Shown here: in pieces, positions 1 to 9,751 of the stretch | Position numbering within the stretch: position 1 is the first letter of the stretch | Layout: each line of letters starts with the position of its first letter | DNA from: Diphasiastrum complanatum | Taxonomy: Eukaryota > Streptophyta > Lycopodiopsida > Lycopodiales > Lycopodiaceae | Direction of reading: 5' to 3' | Length of the DNA stretch: 64,000 nucleotides | Assembly: GCA_029204225.1 (NCBI GenBank) | Contig: CM055108.1 | Location: forward strand, 21,583,644-21,647,643 | The notes under the pieces: generated by a model | Databases searched by the model: none | The model's input: the letters and a program-made list of their open reading frames with translations, nothing else | Told to the model about the DNA's origin: nothing | Translations under genes and position numbers: made by a program

Positions 1-243
1 TCACATTAGTAGATCAAGTCCACACCACTTGAGTTTTATCAAAAGCACCATGCCATAACAGCAATTATGACCACTTAAAGTTTCTGAGATAACTAGTGTT
101 CCCTCCAGAATTTACAATAACATAACGAAGCTGTAGTAAGATACAGTGCATATTAGTGAGAAACTAGTGTTCTGAGATTCCTTCCGTTTGTAAGTATCAT
201 CATGGCATCCTGAAAGGAACTGTGTTGGTTTGAATTACAGCTT

Positions 244-840
244 CTCCTCCAGGTACTTTCCTGTTTAGAAAATGAAGACTCCTGCAGCCACAGTAGCTAG
301 CCAGATAAAATGTAAAAAACACCAGACAGGATAGACTCTGAAACTGACATTTCCCTCTTCTTTGACTTGGAACCCACTTCAGATCATCCTAGAATTCCTT
401 CGAGCCTTCAATCTACAAGGGCCACTTGGAGTTGGCACAAAGTCTTGCAGGATAAACTTTGAGACTGCCATTTCCCTCTTCTTTGACTTGGCACCCACAG
501 AGAATGGTGGGTTTGATGGCAGCAACAGCGATATTTTCCTTTGTAAAAGAATATGTTTTTATTTTTCAAATTTAGTCAAGTTCAGGAAGGAACGCTTTCC
601 CTCCAGGTACTTCCTGTTTAGAAAATGAAGACTCCCGCAGCCACAGTAGCTAGCCAGATAAAATGTAAAAAAATCCAGACAGGATAGACTCTGAAACTGC
701 CATCCCTCTTCTTTGACACTCCAGATCAACCTAGAATTCCTTTGAGCCTTCAATCAACAAGGGGCACTTGGAGTTGGCAGAAAGTCTTGCAGGATAGACT
801 TTGAAACTGCCATTTCCCTCTTCTTTGACTTGGCACGCAC
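244..840. repeat. Local direct duplication, two copies about 350 bp apart
   Basis: Copy A (244-497) and copy B (597-840) share long near-identical blocks, for example 'gtagctagccagataaaatg' at about 290 and 648. A shorter unit ending in 'ccctcttctttgac' occurs four times (about 352, 474, 705, 815), so there is a smaller repeat inside the larger one. No coding function is evident. The minus-strand ORF across 559-753 lies inside the repeat and I do not regard it as a gene. It sits downstream of the candidate LRR gene, so duplicated 3' flank is possible. Confidence 0.7.
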
Positions 841-1182
841 TCTCAAGCCAGATCATCCTAGAATTCCTTCAGGCCAGCTAGCTTTTTGCCCCATGAGTCC
901 GCTCTGCATCTGATTTGTGGGTTAACCATATGAAACCAAGCAAAAGAACTGCTCTTTTGAAATCCTTGCATGTGATACCCATATTGGCAGCTCTTGAAAA
1001 TAAACAAAAAAAAGAATTCTGATCTGGAAAACTCTAACAAAAATCCCCGAATTGTGTTCCGAATTGCGATCCAGAATACGTTCCAAATCATGATCTGGAG
1101 CATGTACTGCATCTATGGTCTACCTTGAGCAACTTGAATTAAAAACCATATAGCAAACTAATTTTCTATTATAAGACATCAC

Positions 1183-1267
1183 AGATCCAAGGGTTGGCTC
1201 AGGTGATTAGCTTGGCATCCAAAGTTTCTTTGATCCTAGGTTCAAGCCCCCCTTGGAAACCAAGATG
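1183..1267 (+). mobile_element. Short tRNA-derived SINE-like insertion with 16-bp target duplication
   Basis: An 85-bp segment is flanked on both sides by the identical 16-mer tattataagacatcac (1167-1182 and 1268-1283), a target-site duplication of the length made by LINE machinery. Inside it are a box A-like pol III promoter (tggctcaggtg, about 1195-1205) and a box B-like element (ggttcaagccc, about 1237-1247), about 40 bases apart as in tRNA genes. The unit is tRNA-sized with almost no SINE body. I cannot draw a full cloverleaf, so a retroposed tRNA fragment is the alternative to a true SINE. Confidence 0.7.
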
Positions 1268-1283
1268 TATTATAAGACATCAC

Positions 1284-2700
1284 GTGCATGTATTCCTATT
1301 TCCAATAATCGTAGGCTTGTCAATCCAAGCTACTTTATGATGTTAAACAAACGTATCCAACTACACTTTATTATCTTAGGAACGAAACGGAACCATTCCT
1401 TGGGACATGTTCCTAAGAATGGTTTTGTACGATTGCTAGGTCACCTGAGGAAACGTTCCTTAAGTCAAAAAACAAATTAAATTAAACTTCCCCTAAAATC
1501 CTGTTATAGCCAGACCTTACACTGGGTGAACCTTGTCCATAAAAATGAATGAAATATGGTCTTTGAGGTTCCTAAAAAAGGGTTTCATGCATAAAAAAGG
1601 AATTTTTGTTTTTGTTCCTGTTCATGTTTCTAAGTTCCTGAAGTTTAATAATGCAAATAACTAAACTCAAATTGATCTGAACGCATTGGAAACACCCCTA
1701 TCGATCCAATGGCATTGAGTAGATGTGATTTGATACCAAATTTCATCCAAAGTGGCAAATTTTCTTAGGAGCCGTTTCTTCAAAGTTCAGAACGGGACGC
1801 CCATAACTAAGGAAAAACCTTAGAAACGAGAATTGATGTCCTTTATCAAGGCTCCTTACAATCTGATTTTGAGCTTCTGTTAGTAAATCTGCAAGTTCCT
1901 CCAAAACTCTCAACAAGAATTACATTGCAAGGGGCAGCACAAAGCATGGCTAATTAGGAATCCTGAACCATTTAAAATTCTTGAGAAGACTTTGTAGCAT
2001 CATGTCAGTGTCATTTGCATTTTATAAGATATACTCTTCCTTTCATTTTCAAAATTGGACAATAATGGGAGTGTTACAATGGAGTCGTCATGTTCTTCAA
2101 TAAAACACATCTTTAGAATCAGCCATTAACTTTCTCAATTCCTAGACTTCTACACAGGAGCAGATTTGGAAAACGAAGGTGGTATTTGTGGTTTTCTTAT
2201 ATTGATGGATTAGGCCTTTGTCCAAAGAGCTCTACTTGCACAATTGCAACAGATTAAGAGTGTTAGATGGGCCATCAACTGAATGAACCAGGGCTAGAGG
2301 ACTTTCTATCGAAATTCTCACAAGGACCAGCCAATAGCCTTCTGTAAGCTTCTACACTATCTCCACTAAGACTCAATTTTAAGGGAGTGAGAACTTCTTA
2401 CAAAAAGGACTTCTTTCAGGCAACTGGTTTGAGTCCAGCATAGAATTGGCGAAGAAGTTTCAATGTAGAATAAATCTAGCCCAAAGTTAAGCTTTTACAT
2501 GGACACAGCCTCCATCCCTTTGTTATTAAAACCAGAGGAAAGGCACATGGAAGTTTTTGACACAACCAACATCTTGCATCATTTCAACACACGGAACACA
2601 CAATATAAAATTAGTTGCTAAGGCAAAACCCTGCATGCAATGCTGTTTACATACATTGACAGTGAGTTGCACTAATTACACCCATTTGTAAAGGCTGGCT
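1284..2700. other. No gene recognised (probable 3' flank of the LRR gene)
   Basis: This stretch, and 841-1166 before it, is A+T-rich with no convincing ORF on either strand. The part at about 1370-1870 repeats variations of 'gttcct' and 'ggaac' and may be a decayed MITE, but termini and target duplication were not found. Confidence 0.5.
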
Positions 2701-2792
2701 TCAGCTGCTGATGTTGGCTTTCACATCATTAGCTCTAAGATTGACAAAGTCTTTGTCAGGAATGTCAAATACACAGTACAGGTGAATGATTT
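2701..2792 (-). CDS. Candidate 3'-terminal exon of the LRR gene
   Basis: On the minus strand an acceptor (gtctccag, ending at 2793) is followed by an open frame of about 30 codons ending in TGA at 2701-2703. The start phase (one base needed) matches the G left by the donor at 3190, giving a GAA codon at the join. The peptide includes 'LYCVFDIPDKDFVNLRANDV'. The pyrimidine tract is weak and the peptide has no LRR signature. The assignment rests on position, phase and the stop; an unrelated open stretch is possible. Confidence 0.3.
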
Positions 2793-3189
2793 CTGGAGAC
2801 ATCAAACTGTTTGATGTTTGATGTCATAGGATTGATGGAGAATGGGAATAACAAGCATTTCAGCTGTGAACTTTCCTGAAATCAAGCCCCAGGGTGAAAA
2901 AAAATAGAAAATAGATAAGACAAACTTTAATAGCGGTCACTAAATGAATGAATCTATTGAAATATCAGCAACCACAAAAGTGCAGTCAACTTCACAGCTG
3001 GCAAATTTAAAATGGCAGTACTTGTGCACGTTGTCAGTTGTTCTTCAAAAAATATGAATACATTCCACGAATAAAACCTTAAAGTGATCCATTGGAGGGT
3101 GCACGATCCTTACTCATGCCAACAAATTGCTTCAAGTTTGTCGTTCTATTTTTCTTATATACGGTAAAGATGAGGTATCATATTTTTAC

Positions 3190-3296
3190 CATCTAAGAGA
3201 AGCTCTTTGAGGGTGCTTTCATGTAGTCCAGAAACTGCAGCCTTGCATACTGGATAATCTATAAGGTTTTCCCTTACATCAAGCAACTTTAGAGTC
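3190..3296 (-). CDS. LRR-gene exon (leucine-rich repeat)
   Basis: The minus-strand exon lies between acceptor ctttcag (ending 3297) and donor GTAAAA (from 3189). It reads as a leucine-rich repeat: 'TLKLLDVRENLIDYPVCKAA', then a second repeat start 'STLKELLLD'. The L-x-x-L-x-L spacing is that of RNI/F-box-LRR proteins, which bind protein partners on a curved repeat scaffold. Its first base G completes the AA left by the exon ending at 3459 (AAG, Lys) across a normal 161-bp intron. This clean join is good evidence of a real spliced gene. Confidence 0.7.
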
Positions 3297-3458
3297 CTGA
3301 AAGCCACATTGGCAACAGTCAATATCATGGCCATGTTTTTTTCTCTCAAATGAAGAAGAGATTTACACCAAAAACAAGAGTGTGTATGCAAACAACCATA
3401 GCACATCACTTCATAGAAAATTGAGAAGGTTTTACTCTAGAGAAGGTAGCGAGCATAC

Positions 3459-3718
3459 TTCACAAAAGGAAGGATTTGAGCGATTGCTGCAAAGCCTTCA
3501 GTCTTTATTTCATTGAAAGCCATGTGAAGAACCTGAAGCCTTTCAAAGACACTTGAAAAGTTAGCACGCACCATATCCAACAACATTCACAAAGAAAGAT
3601 GAACAGAAGCTTGAACGAGAATGTAAAGCCACGTTTGACAGCTATTGTAAATTCTAACACAGGGAAAAGACAGGGACAAATCATCATTAGAGATAAATTT
3701 GTCAATTTGGAACAAAAT
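3459..3718 (-). CDS. LRR-gene exon with an unresolved frame shift
   Basis: The acceptor is cggttacag (ending 3719) and the donor GTATGC (from 3458). The first base A completes the AG left by the exon at 44953 (AGA, Arg), giving an LRR-like start 'RFCSKLTNLSL'. The 3' half, in another frame, reads 'ERLQVLHMAFNEIKTEGFAA' and joins in phase to the next exon. The two frames differ by one base, and the second frame has a TGA at about 3587-3589. Either an indel has broken the gene here, or a small intron or different borders exist. LRR content is clear; intactness is not. Confidence 0.55.
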
Positions 3719-3949
3719 CTGTAACCGGGACATTCCATTAAGCAGATTTGTAATTCACATCAATGCATGTCTTGTATGTGGCTAGGCCATATCACAAAAT
3801 TTAGATCGATTATGTAATTATCTCTGTAATTTGGATGCTTTCTTGGTGATTTCATGTTGAGAAGTTTTACAAGGCAACTAGAAGCTGTTTCATGTTTCTT
3901 AACATCGATAAGTTATGACCAACTAATTGAAACACTACTCTACAGAGTT

Positions 3950-4166
3950 CTTGTAGTAAAGACAAGCCAGTCCATGTTTTGGAGTCTTGAGCTTCTTGGA
4001 GTTATACAATTTCGAGATTTTAGCTAGAGACCTGCCTGAGCTATCGACGGCCATTGATATTCATACGGTTTTCTTAGTTGGAGAATGCTTTGTAGATGCT
4101 TTTTGCTACTTTATGCTCATTTGATACCAACATTCATGATTGAGTTCATAACATGGTATTAAAGCA
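3950..4166 (+). repeat. LTR 3' end with primer-binding site
   Basis: The sequence ends in 'gagttcataaca' followed by tggtattaaagca (4154-4166), a variant of the initiator-Met tRNA primer site used by plant LTR retrotransposons. The LTR portion resembles the reverse complement of about 44180-44330 (shared 'ttagttggagaatgctttgt'), so it belongs to the same family as the relic at 43.1-44.3 kb. The rest of the element is absent; a (TC)n tract and a LINE-like piece follow. Confidence 0.55.
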
Positions 4167-4184
4167 CTTTCCTGTCCTCTGGAT

Positions 4185-4190
<6 letters not shown>

Positions 4191-4224
<34 letters not shown>

Positions 4225-4234
4225 TCTCTCTCTC
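4191..4234. repeat. (TC)n microsatellite
   Basis: About 44 bases of TC dinucleotides with one interruption. It produces a spurious Arg/Glu-rich minus-strand ORF. Confidence 0.95.
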
Positions 4235-4250
4235 AGCAGAGGTAGACGCT

Positions 4251-4975
4251 TTGAGACTTGAAATCCAACAACTTAAGATTACAATGTCGACGTTACTGCA
4301 AGACAATAAGGTTCTCAAGCAGAAAATACAATCCCCAGAGGGAATGCCATCCCCAGTCACAAGCAAAATTAATGAGCTGGAACACCATCTCAGTGACACA
4401 AGGAGGCCACAAAATCTTGGGCTTCGTTGTTCCAAAAAGAAGAAGGTAATCCTGCTCACATTTCTACTGTCATTTCCGCTACCATCTTCGAGGAAAAACT
4501 ACGTGACTTCAAATCCTGCAATGTCCGTGTTCGAGGTGTTCTCGACACCCAACATGTGATGAAAGAGGCAAAAGCATTTTTAGATACTACGCTGAGTTTC
4601 AACTCCGATGGATTAGCGGACCAAAAAAGATAACTCTACTCTCATCATTCGTTTCAAATCAAAAGAGGATAGAACCAAAATATTGAGACTCGAACCTAAG
4701 CTAAAGGGTACACACATTTTCTTGGACGAGGATCTTACCTATATCCAAGTTCAGGAATGCAAATAAAAATTTCAGGAGGCTAAAGCATCAGGATGTTTTG
4801 CAGTTTACCAGAAAAAATGCATATACGAAACCCCTGAAGGGAAACACCTCGTAGATCTTCTCTATAGTTCCTCATCTGGGGCCTTTTGGCATGAAATTAT
4901 TCCCCATGTTCCACCCTTGTTGCTGAGAGATTTACGTCGCTGGACTGAGTATCTCACTTTACTTTACACTCTCGC
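4251..4975 (+). pseudogene. LINE ORF1-like relic (coiled coil plus RRM-like domain)
   Basis: Conceptual translation across several frame changes gives first a heptad-rich stretch ('LRLEIQQLKITMSTLLQDNK'), then a basic region including 'LRDFKSCNVRVRGVLD', then 'LIIRFKSKEDRTKILRLEPK' followed by 'GTHIFLDEDLT'. This order, a coiled coil followed by an RNA-binding-like domain with a 'bound to be FLDEDLT' segment, resembles ORF1 proteins of L1-like LINEs, which bind the element RNA. A stop lies in 'QECK*KFQEA'. It ends abruptly against the Z1 gag near 4976. Related to the LINE family by type only; identity with the LINE at 31-33 kb is not shown. Confidence 0.5.
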
Positions 4976-6060
4976 GAGGGGTTGCATATATGGCCTACCT
5001 TTCGTCATGACCTTCGTATCGCTATGATTGACCCCCAATGGCTAGTTCGCCAACATGATCTGTTTCGTAGCCTTACCCATACTGGTGAGTTGACTGCTTA
5101 TATTGACCAGTTTACTGAGCTTTCTTACCTTTCTGGTGATCTCCACCCTACTAAGCTTACTTCACGCTTTATTGCTGGTCTTAGAGATTCTTTACAATAT
5201 GATGTATCATCCTTCCGGCCTCCTACTCTCTCTGATGCTATTTCCTTGGCTACTACCTTGCAGCATAAGTATATCATGTTTTTCCAGCCCTCGCTTAGGG
5301 ACGCCTACTATTTCAGCCGCTTCTCTTACCTTGGCTTGCACCCTGCTCCACCTTTGTTCGTCGCTATTCAGCCGCAGAGTTCGCTGAGATTCAGCAGAAG
5401 CGTCTCTGTTGTCGCTGTAAGAGCCCAGACCACATGGCCCATGACTGTCGTCAGACTCCTGGCCCTACTACAGCTGTTTTTTACCATGAGGCCATTACTC
5501 CTGCTGAATCTGATATTTACATCCAAATTCTTGATACTCCTGACCCACCTCTTGTTGATGTACCGGCTGACCCGCTTCCTGCTGATCCTGCTCCTGCCGC
5601 TTGCCATGCGCAGCTTGTTATGGTACTTGGGTTGGGCGTCCTAGTCCTTGCTCTATTCGGTTACGTGTCTGCATCTCGGGGCGAGAGTATATTGCTTTAG
5701 TGGATACAGGCAGTACACATTCATTTATTAGCAGTTACATTTCCACCAGGATTCATCCTACACCTGTTCTCGCTTCCTAGCCTCTGTGTTGAGGTTGCTA
5801 GTTCCCATGTTTTTCTCGGTTCTTAGATGTTTCAGGGCTTGGATTATCGTATTGGTGACTTTTCTGTTCAGGCAAACTTCTACATCATTCCTCTGGAGCG
5901 CTATGACATTATTTTTGGTGCAAATTGGTTCTCTTCACTTGGTACTGTTGATGTGGATCTCTCTCAGCAAAAACTTTCCTTTACTTATGCTGGTTAGCAT
6001 CATTCACTTGCTGGTATTGATTCCCAGGGTGACTATCAATTTGTTACCAGGAAGCAGTTT
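4976..6060 (+). pseudogene. gag-pro: Z1 copy A gag end, zinc knuckle and protease
   Basis: The gag part matches copy B closely ('HIWPTFRHDLRIAMIDPQWL' here). It is followed, after a frame change near 5290, by a CCHC zinc knuckle, CCRCKSPDHMAHDC (about 5407-5448), which packages element RNA. The aspartic protease active site is DTGSTHSF at about 5700. A later protease segment includes 'IIFGANWFSSLG'. Stops and frameshifts interrupt it, for example after 'LSFTYAG' near 5996. The coding start is lost at the junction with the LINE-like relic. These are gypsy-type proteins; the copy is not functional. Confidence 0.75.
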
Positions 6061-6529
6061 ATGCGTAGCCTGCCAAAGGCTCAGGGTGCAGCTCTTCTTT
6101 CCATTCAAAGTACATCAATTGTTGCTTCACTTTCACCATCAGTGGGTCCTCTTCCTCAGGGTGATGCTGCTTCGGATTTACAGGTTGTTGCGTGGCTTAC
6201 GCCTATATGCCTTGATTACGTTATGGCCGATGTTCCTACTGATTTCTTTGGAGTTCTTCACGGGTCCACGATTGATGGTTCCCTCGCTATTGCTGCTCAG
6301 GTTGTATCTTCTTTTGCTTTACTCCATGGATCTCTGCTTGAGGTTTGTGATCTGCCTCATGATATTTCTACGGTTCTTTACATGATTCATGCGCCTATGG
6401 CCCTTACCGTTACGCAGCTATTGTTTGTCTGGATGATCTTCAGGTTCCCCATCACTTCGGGTTGCTCTATATCGCTTGGTCTCCGATGCTGAGTTGCCAC
6501 TTTGTTCTGGTGATCCGAGACCATCAGAG
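6061..6529 (+). pseudogene. Z1 copy A unassigned segment, part 1
   Basis: It begins 'MRSLPKAQGAALLSIQSTS' and continues through 'VLHGSTIDGSLAIAAQVVSS' and 'LLEVCDLPHDIST', all matching copy B on the minus strand near 60440-60030. About 345 bp present in copy B is missing here after 'APMALTVT'. In a normal gypsy element the reverse transcriptase would follow the protease, but none of its motifs (for example the FLDD or YxDD box) are present. Function unknown. Confidence 0.6.
6525..6529. repeat. Target-site duplication CAGAG, left copy
   Basis: CAGAG here and at 17487-17491 flank the C1 copia element. The empty site is visible in Z1 copy B near 59553. Confidence 0.85.
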
Positions 6530-6597
6530 TGACAAATTCCAAGGCCTAGCTATGGAGTATCATAACAGCATAGTAAGCACACTATGAAAGCTTGAAA
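6530..6597 (-). repeat. C1 3' LTR remnant
   Basis: Only the terminal part that matches 10700-10760 (shared 'aaggcctagctatggagtat') survives. It then runs straight into the RNase H coding end, so the polypurine tract and most of the LTR are deleted. Confidence 0.75.
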
Positions 6598-7130
6598 GCA
6601 CACTCTACAAAGTGCCTTAGTAAAGATATCTGCTGCTTGATCGTTGGTATCACAGTACTCGAGCTGAATTTCTCCACTTTGTATCTTCTCTCGTAAGAAG
6701 TGCTGATCCACCTCAATATGCTTCGTACGAGCATGGTACACAGGATTTTTGGCAAGCTGGATGCAACTTTGGCTGTCACACTGAAGAATAGTAGGACCAT
6801 CTTGTGGAATCTGCACCTCCCCAAGAAGTCTCCTGAGCCATATTGCCTCGCAGGTAGCTTTTGTCGTTGCCCTGTACTCAGCCTCTGTCGATGATAAGGT
6901 AACTGTGGGCTGTTTCTTGCTGCACCAAGAAATGGCCCCTGAACCAAGGTTGAAAGTGTAACCTGTGGTCGACTTTTGATCATCCTATCACCTGCCCAAT
7001 CCGAATCGGTAAAGCCTCCAAGCTGAAGCTTTCCGTCATCTGTGTACTCAATCCCATAGCAGGTTGTCCCTTTGACATACCTCAAAACCCTCTTGGCTGC
7101 TTTCCAATGTGCTTCAATTGGAGAACTCAT
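6582..7130 (-). pseudogene. C1 RNase H
   Basis: The minus-strand sequence carries copia RNase H landmarks: 'AHWKAAKRVLRYVKGT' and '[11 protein letters not shown]' near the start. After a frame change come '[20 protein letters not shown]', '[20 protein letters not shown]' and '[11 protein letters not shown]'. RNase H removes the RNA template strand during reverse transcription. At least two frameshifts break it, one at the boundary with the reverse transcriptase frame (near 7142) and one after the DWAGD box. It ends at the truncated 3' LTR. Confidence 0.85.
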
Positions 7131-7141
7131 GAACTGACTTG

Positions 7142-9715
7142 CTACACCAACCGATAGGAAATGTCTGGTCTCGTAGTGGTGAGATAAATGAGGCTACCCA
7201 CAAGCTGCCTATAAAGAGTCTCGTCCACAAAAGGAGTGCCATCATCTCTAGATGGCTTACTGCTGGTATCAATGGGCGTGGAAACGGGTTTGCAATCCTG
7301 CATGTTGAACCTGTTCAAGACTTCACATGCATAGTTAGCTTGGGAAATAAACACACAGTTTTCCTTTTTCCAAACCTCCAAGCCAAGACAATAGTGGATT
7401 AAACGCAAATCCTTCATCTCGAACTCATTTGATAAATGAGCCTTCACCTTTTCAATAAGCTGCCCATTGTTACCCGTGATGACCAAGTCATCCACATAGA
7501 GAACTATCAAAACAATGTTCCCATCTTCCTCCTTCACGAACAGGTTGCAATCCGACTGACTCTTTATGAATTGCTCCTTGGCAAAATAGTCGTCAATACG
7601 ACCATACCAGGCCCTGGGTGCCTGCTTCAAACCATATAAGGCCTTCTTAAGCCTGCATACCATACTTTCCTTGCCCTTAGCCTCAAAACCTTGTGGCTGT
7701 TCCATGTAGACTTCTTCAGCCAACTGTCCATTGAGAAAAGCACTCTTCACGTCCATTTGATGGACCTCCCAACCAAAAAATGCAGCCAATGCTAAAACCA
7801 ACCTGATAGACGTCATCTTAGCTACCGGTGCAAACGTCTCATCATAGTCCAAGCCCTCCTTCTGTGCATAGCCTTTAGCAACCAGCCTTGCCTTATGCTT
7901 TTCAATGCTCCCATCCAATTTGTATTTGGTCCTGTAGACCCACTTACAGCCAATAGGACGCTTCCCTTTTGGTAGCTTCACCAAATCCCATGTATCATTC
8001 TTGAGAATGGAGTCGTACTCCTCTTGCATAGCGTGTTGCCATACCTTCTCATCTGCTGCCTCAACGAATGTATGCGGATCTTGTGAATCCAAAATAGTAG
8101 TCATAAGTGAATAGTTTGTCTCCTGGTGTTCATGCTGCTGGGCTTGCCTTTGAGACCTCCTTGCCCCTGGATTGCTGCTCTCTCCCTCATCCAATATCAA
8201 ACCATCCTGCACAGTTTGCCAATACCACTTGGGAAACTTCTTCCTTGTAGTTGGTGATGAAGACGGTGAATAGGACTCAACAGATTTGCCCCTTTCCTTC
8301 CGCTTCCTAGCCTCCTCGGATTCTTCCTCTTGATCACTCATATGATCATCCTGAGGCTCCCCAATATATGGATGTGGATCATCAAGTATTGGCACAAATT
8401 CACTTGTACCATCCTCCATCTCAAGTTCCTCTAAAGGAGGCGTTTGATCTTCTTCAAAGATCACATCTCGACTTATGATCCTCTTCTTGCTAGTAAGATC
8501 GTAAAGTCGGTAAGCTTTGCTTTCTTCACTGTATCCCAAGAAAATGCACTTTGCTGATTTTGCATCCAGCTTCTTCCTGTTATCCTTGGGAATATGGTCA
8601 TAGGCCGTACAACGAAACACTCGCAAAGCGCCCACCTTGGGCTTGATGCCACTAAATGCCTCTTATGGAGTCTTGCCTTCCACAGCTTTTGTTGGACTTC
8701 TATTCATTGCCTCGCCCCAAAAAGAGTTGGGCAACCGCTTTGCCTTGCGCATGCACCTTGCACACTCCACAATAGTTCGGTTCTTTCTCTCTGCTATGCC
8801 GTTTTGCTGAGGGGTATGAGGAGCAGTAAGCTGCCTTTTGATCCCGTTGGCCTTGCAAAATTCCACAAATTTTGCCTTAATAAACTCTCCACCACCATCT
8901 GACCTGAGCATCTTTATCTTCTTTCTTGAATGTTCTTCTACCAAAGCTTTGAAATGCAGGAAGTACTTGAATGCTTCAGATTTTAACTTCAAGAAATAAT
9001 TCCAAATCTTGCCTGAGAAGTCATCAATAAAGGTCATAAAGTAATATGCCCCCCCTGCAGATTTGGTTTGGGTTGGCCCCCACAAATCTAAATGTACCAA
9101 GTCAAGTATGCCTGCTGCCCTGGTGGTGCTCTCCTTGGGAAACTTATGTCTTTGCTGTTTTCCCATAGCGCAAGCCTCGGAAACTGAAGAGCTTGGCTTA
9201 ACAACTAGAAGCCCCTCCACCATATGATCCTGGTTCAACACCTGCATGCTTTGGTAGCCAAGATGTCCATACCTCTCATGCCACAATCTATCCACATCAC
9301 TTCCTTTTGCTGTATAAGCATGCTGACTAGGGATAGAAGTGTACAACCTGTATAGATTATCTTCCTGCAATCCTTTGGCCACAACCTTCCTATTAACACT
9401 CAAGTCCAACACAAGACAAGAAGTAGCATCAAATTCTACTTTCATATTTTGTGGAGTGATAGCTCCTACTGAAAGAACTTTTTTAGCAAGTCCTGGTACA
9501 TATAAGACATTCTTAATGACTTTGACTTCTCCTGATGGAAGCTTTACAGGTACTGTGCCCTTTCCCTTGACCTTGTGTGTTGAGTTGTCACCTAGGCACA
9601 CCTCTTGTCCATCACAAATCCCCACAAAGGTATCAAACCAATCCCTATGAGGGGTCATGTGCTTTGAAGCACCTGAGTCAATGTACCAACCACCTGTTGT
9701 AGCTTGTGAGGTCAA
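7142..9715 (-). pseudogene. pol: C1 pol: protease, integrase and reverse transcriptase
   Basis: One reading frame broken by a single in-frame TAA at 8663-8665 (a Tyr codon is expected between 'EGKTP' and 'EAFSGIKPK'). Order: protease DSGASKHM (near 9660); GAG-pre-integrase with 'WHERYGHLGYQSM'; integrase core with 'HLDLWGP', 'LRSDGGGEF' and 'QQNGIAERKNR' supplying the D-D-E triad; a linker; then reverse transcriptase with 'KWVYRTKYKLDGSIEKHKAR', 'HQMDVKSAFLNG' and the catalytic 'LYVDDLVITG'. About 860 codons, normal for copia. The frame is lost after 'TRPDISY'. Confidence 0.92.
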
Positions 9716-9751
9716 TGCAACAGAGAATAACTCAGCTTGCCTTATGTCACT

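Noticed and set aside
1195-1250. A functional tRNA gene
   Set aside because: Box A and box B are present, but a convincing acceptor stem and anticodon arm could not be drawn, and the target duplication points to retroposition.
3100-3146. A short last exon ('LKQFVGMSKDRAPSNGSL') of the LRR gene
   Set aside because: It would need an intron of about 45 bases after 3190, which is shorter than plant introns normally are.
4106-4459. 117-codon minus ORF with an Arg/Glu repeat
   Set aside because: It is created by the (TC)n tract and overlaps the LINE-like relic on the other strand.
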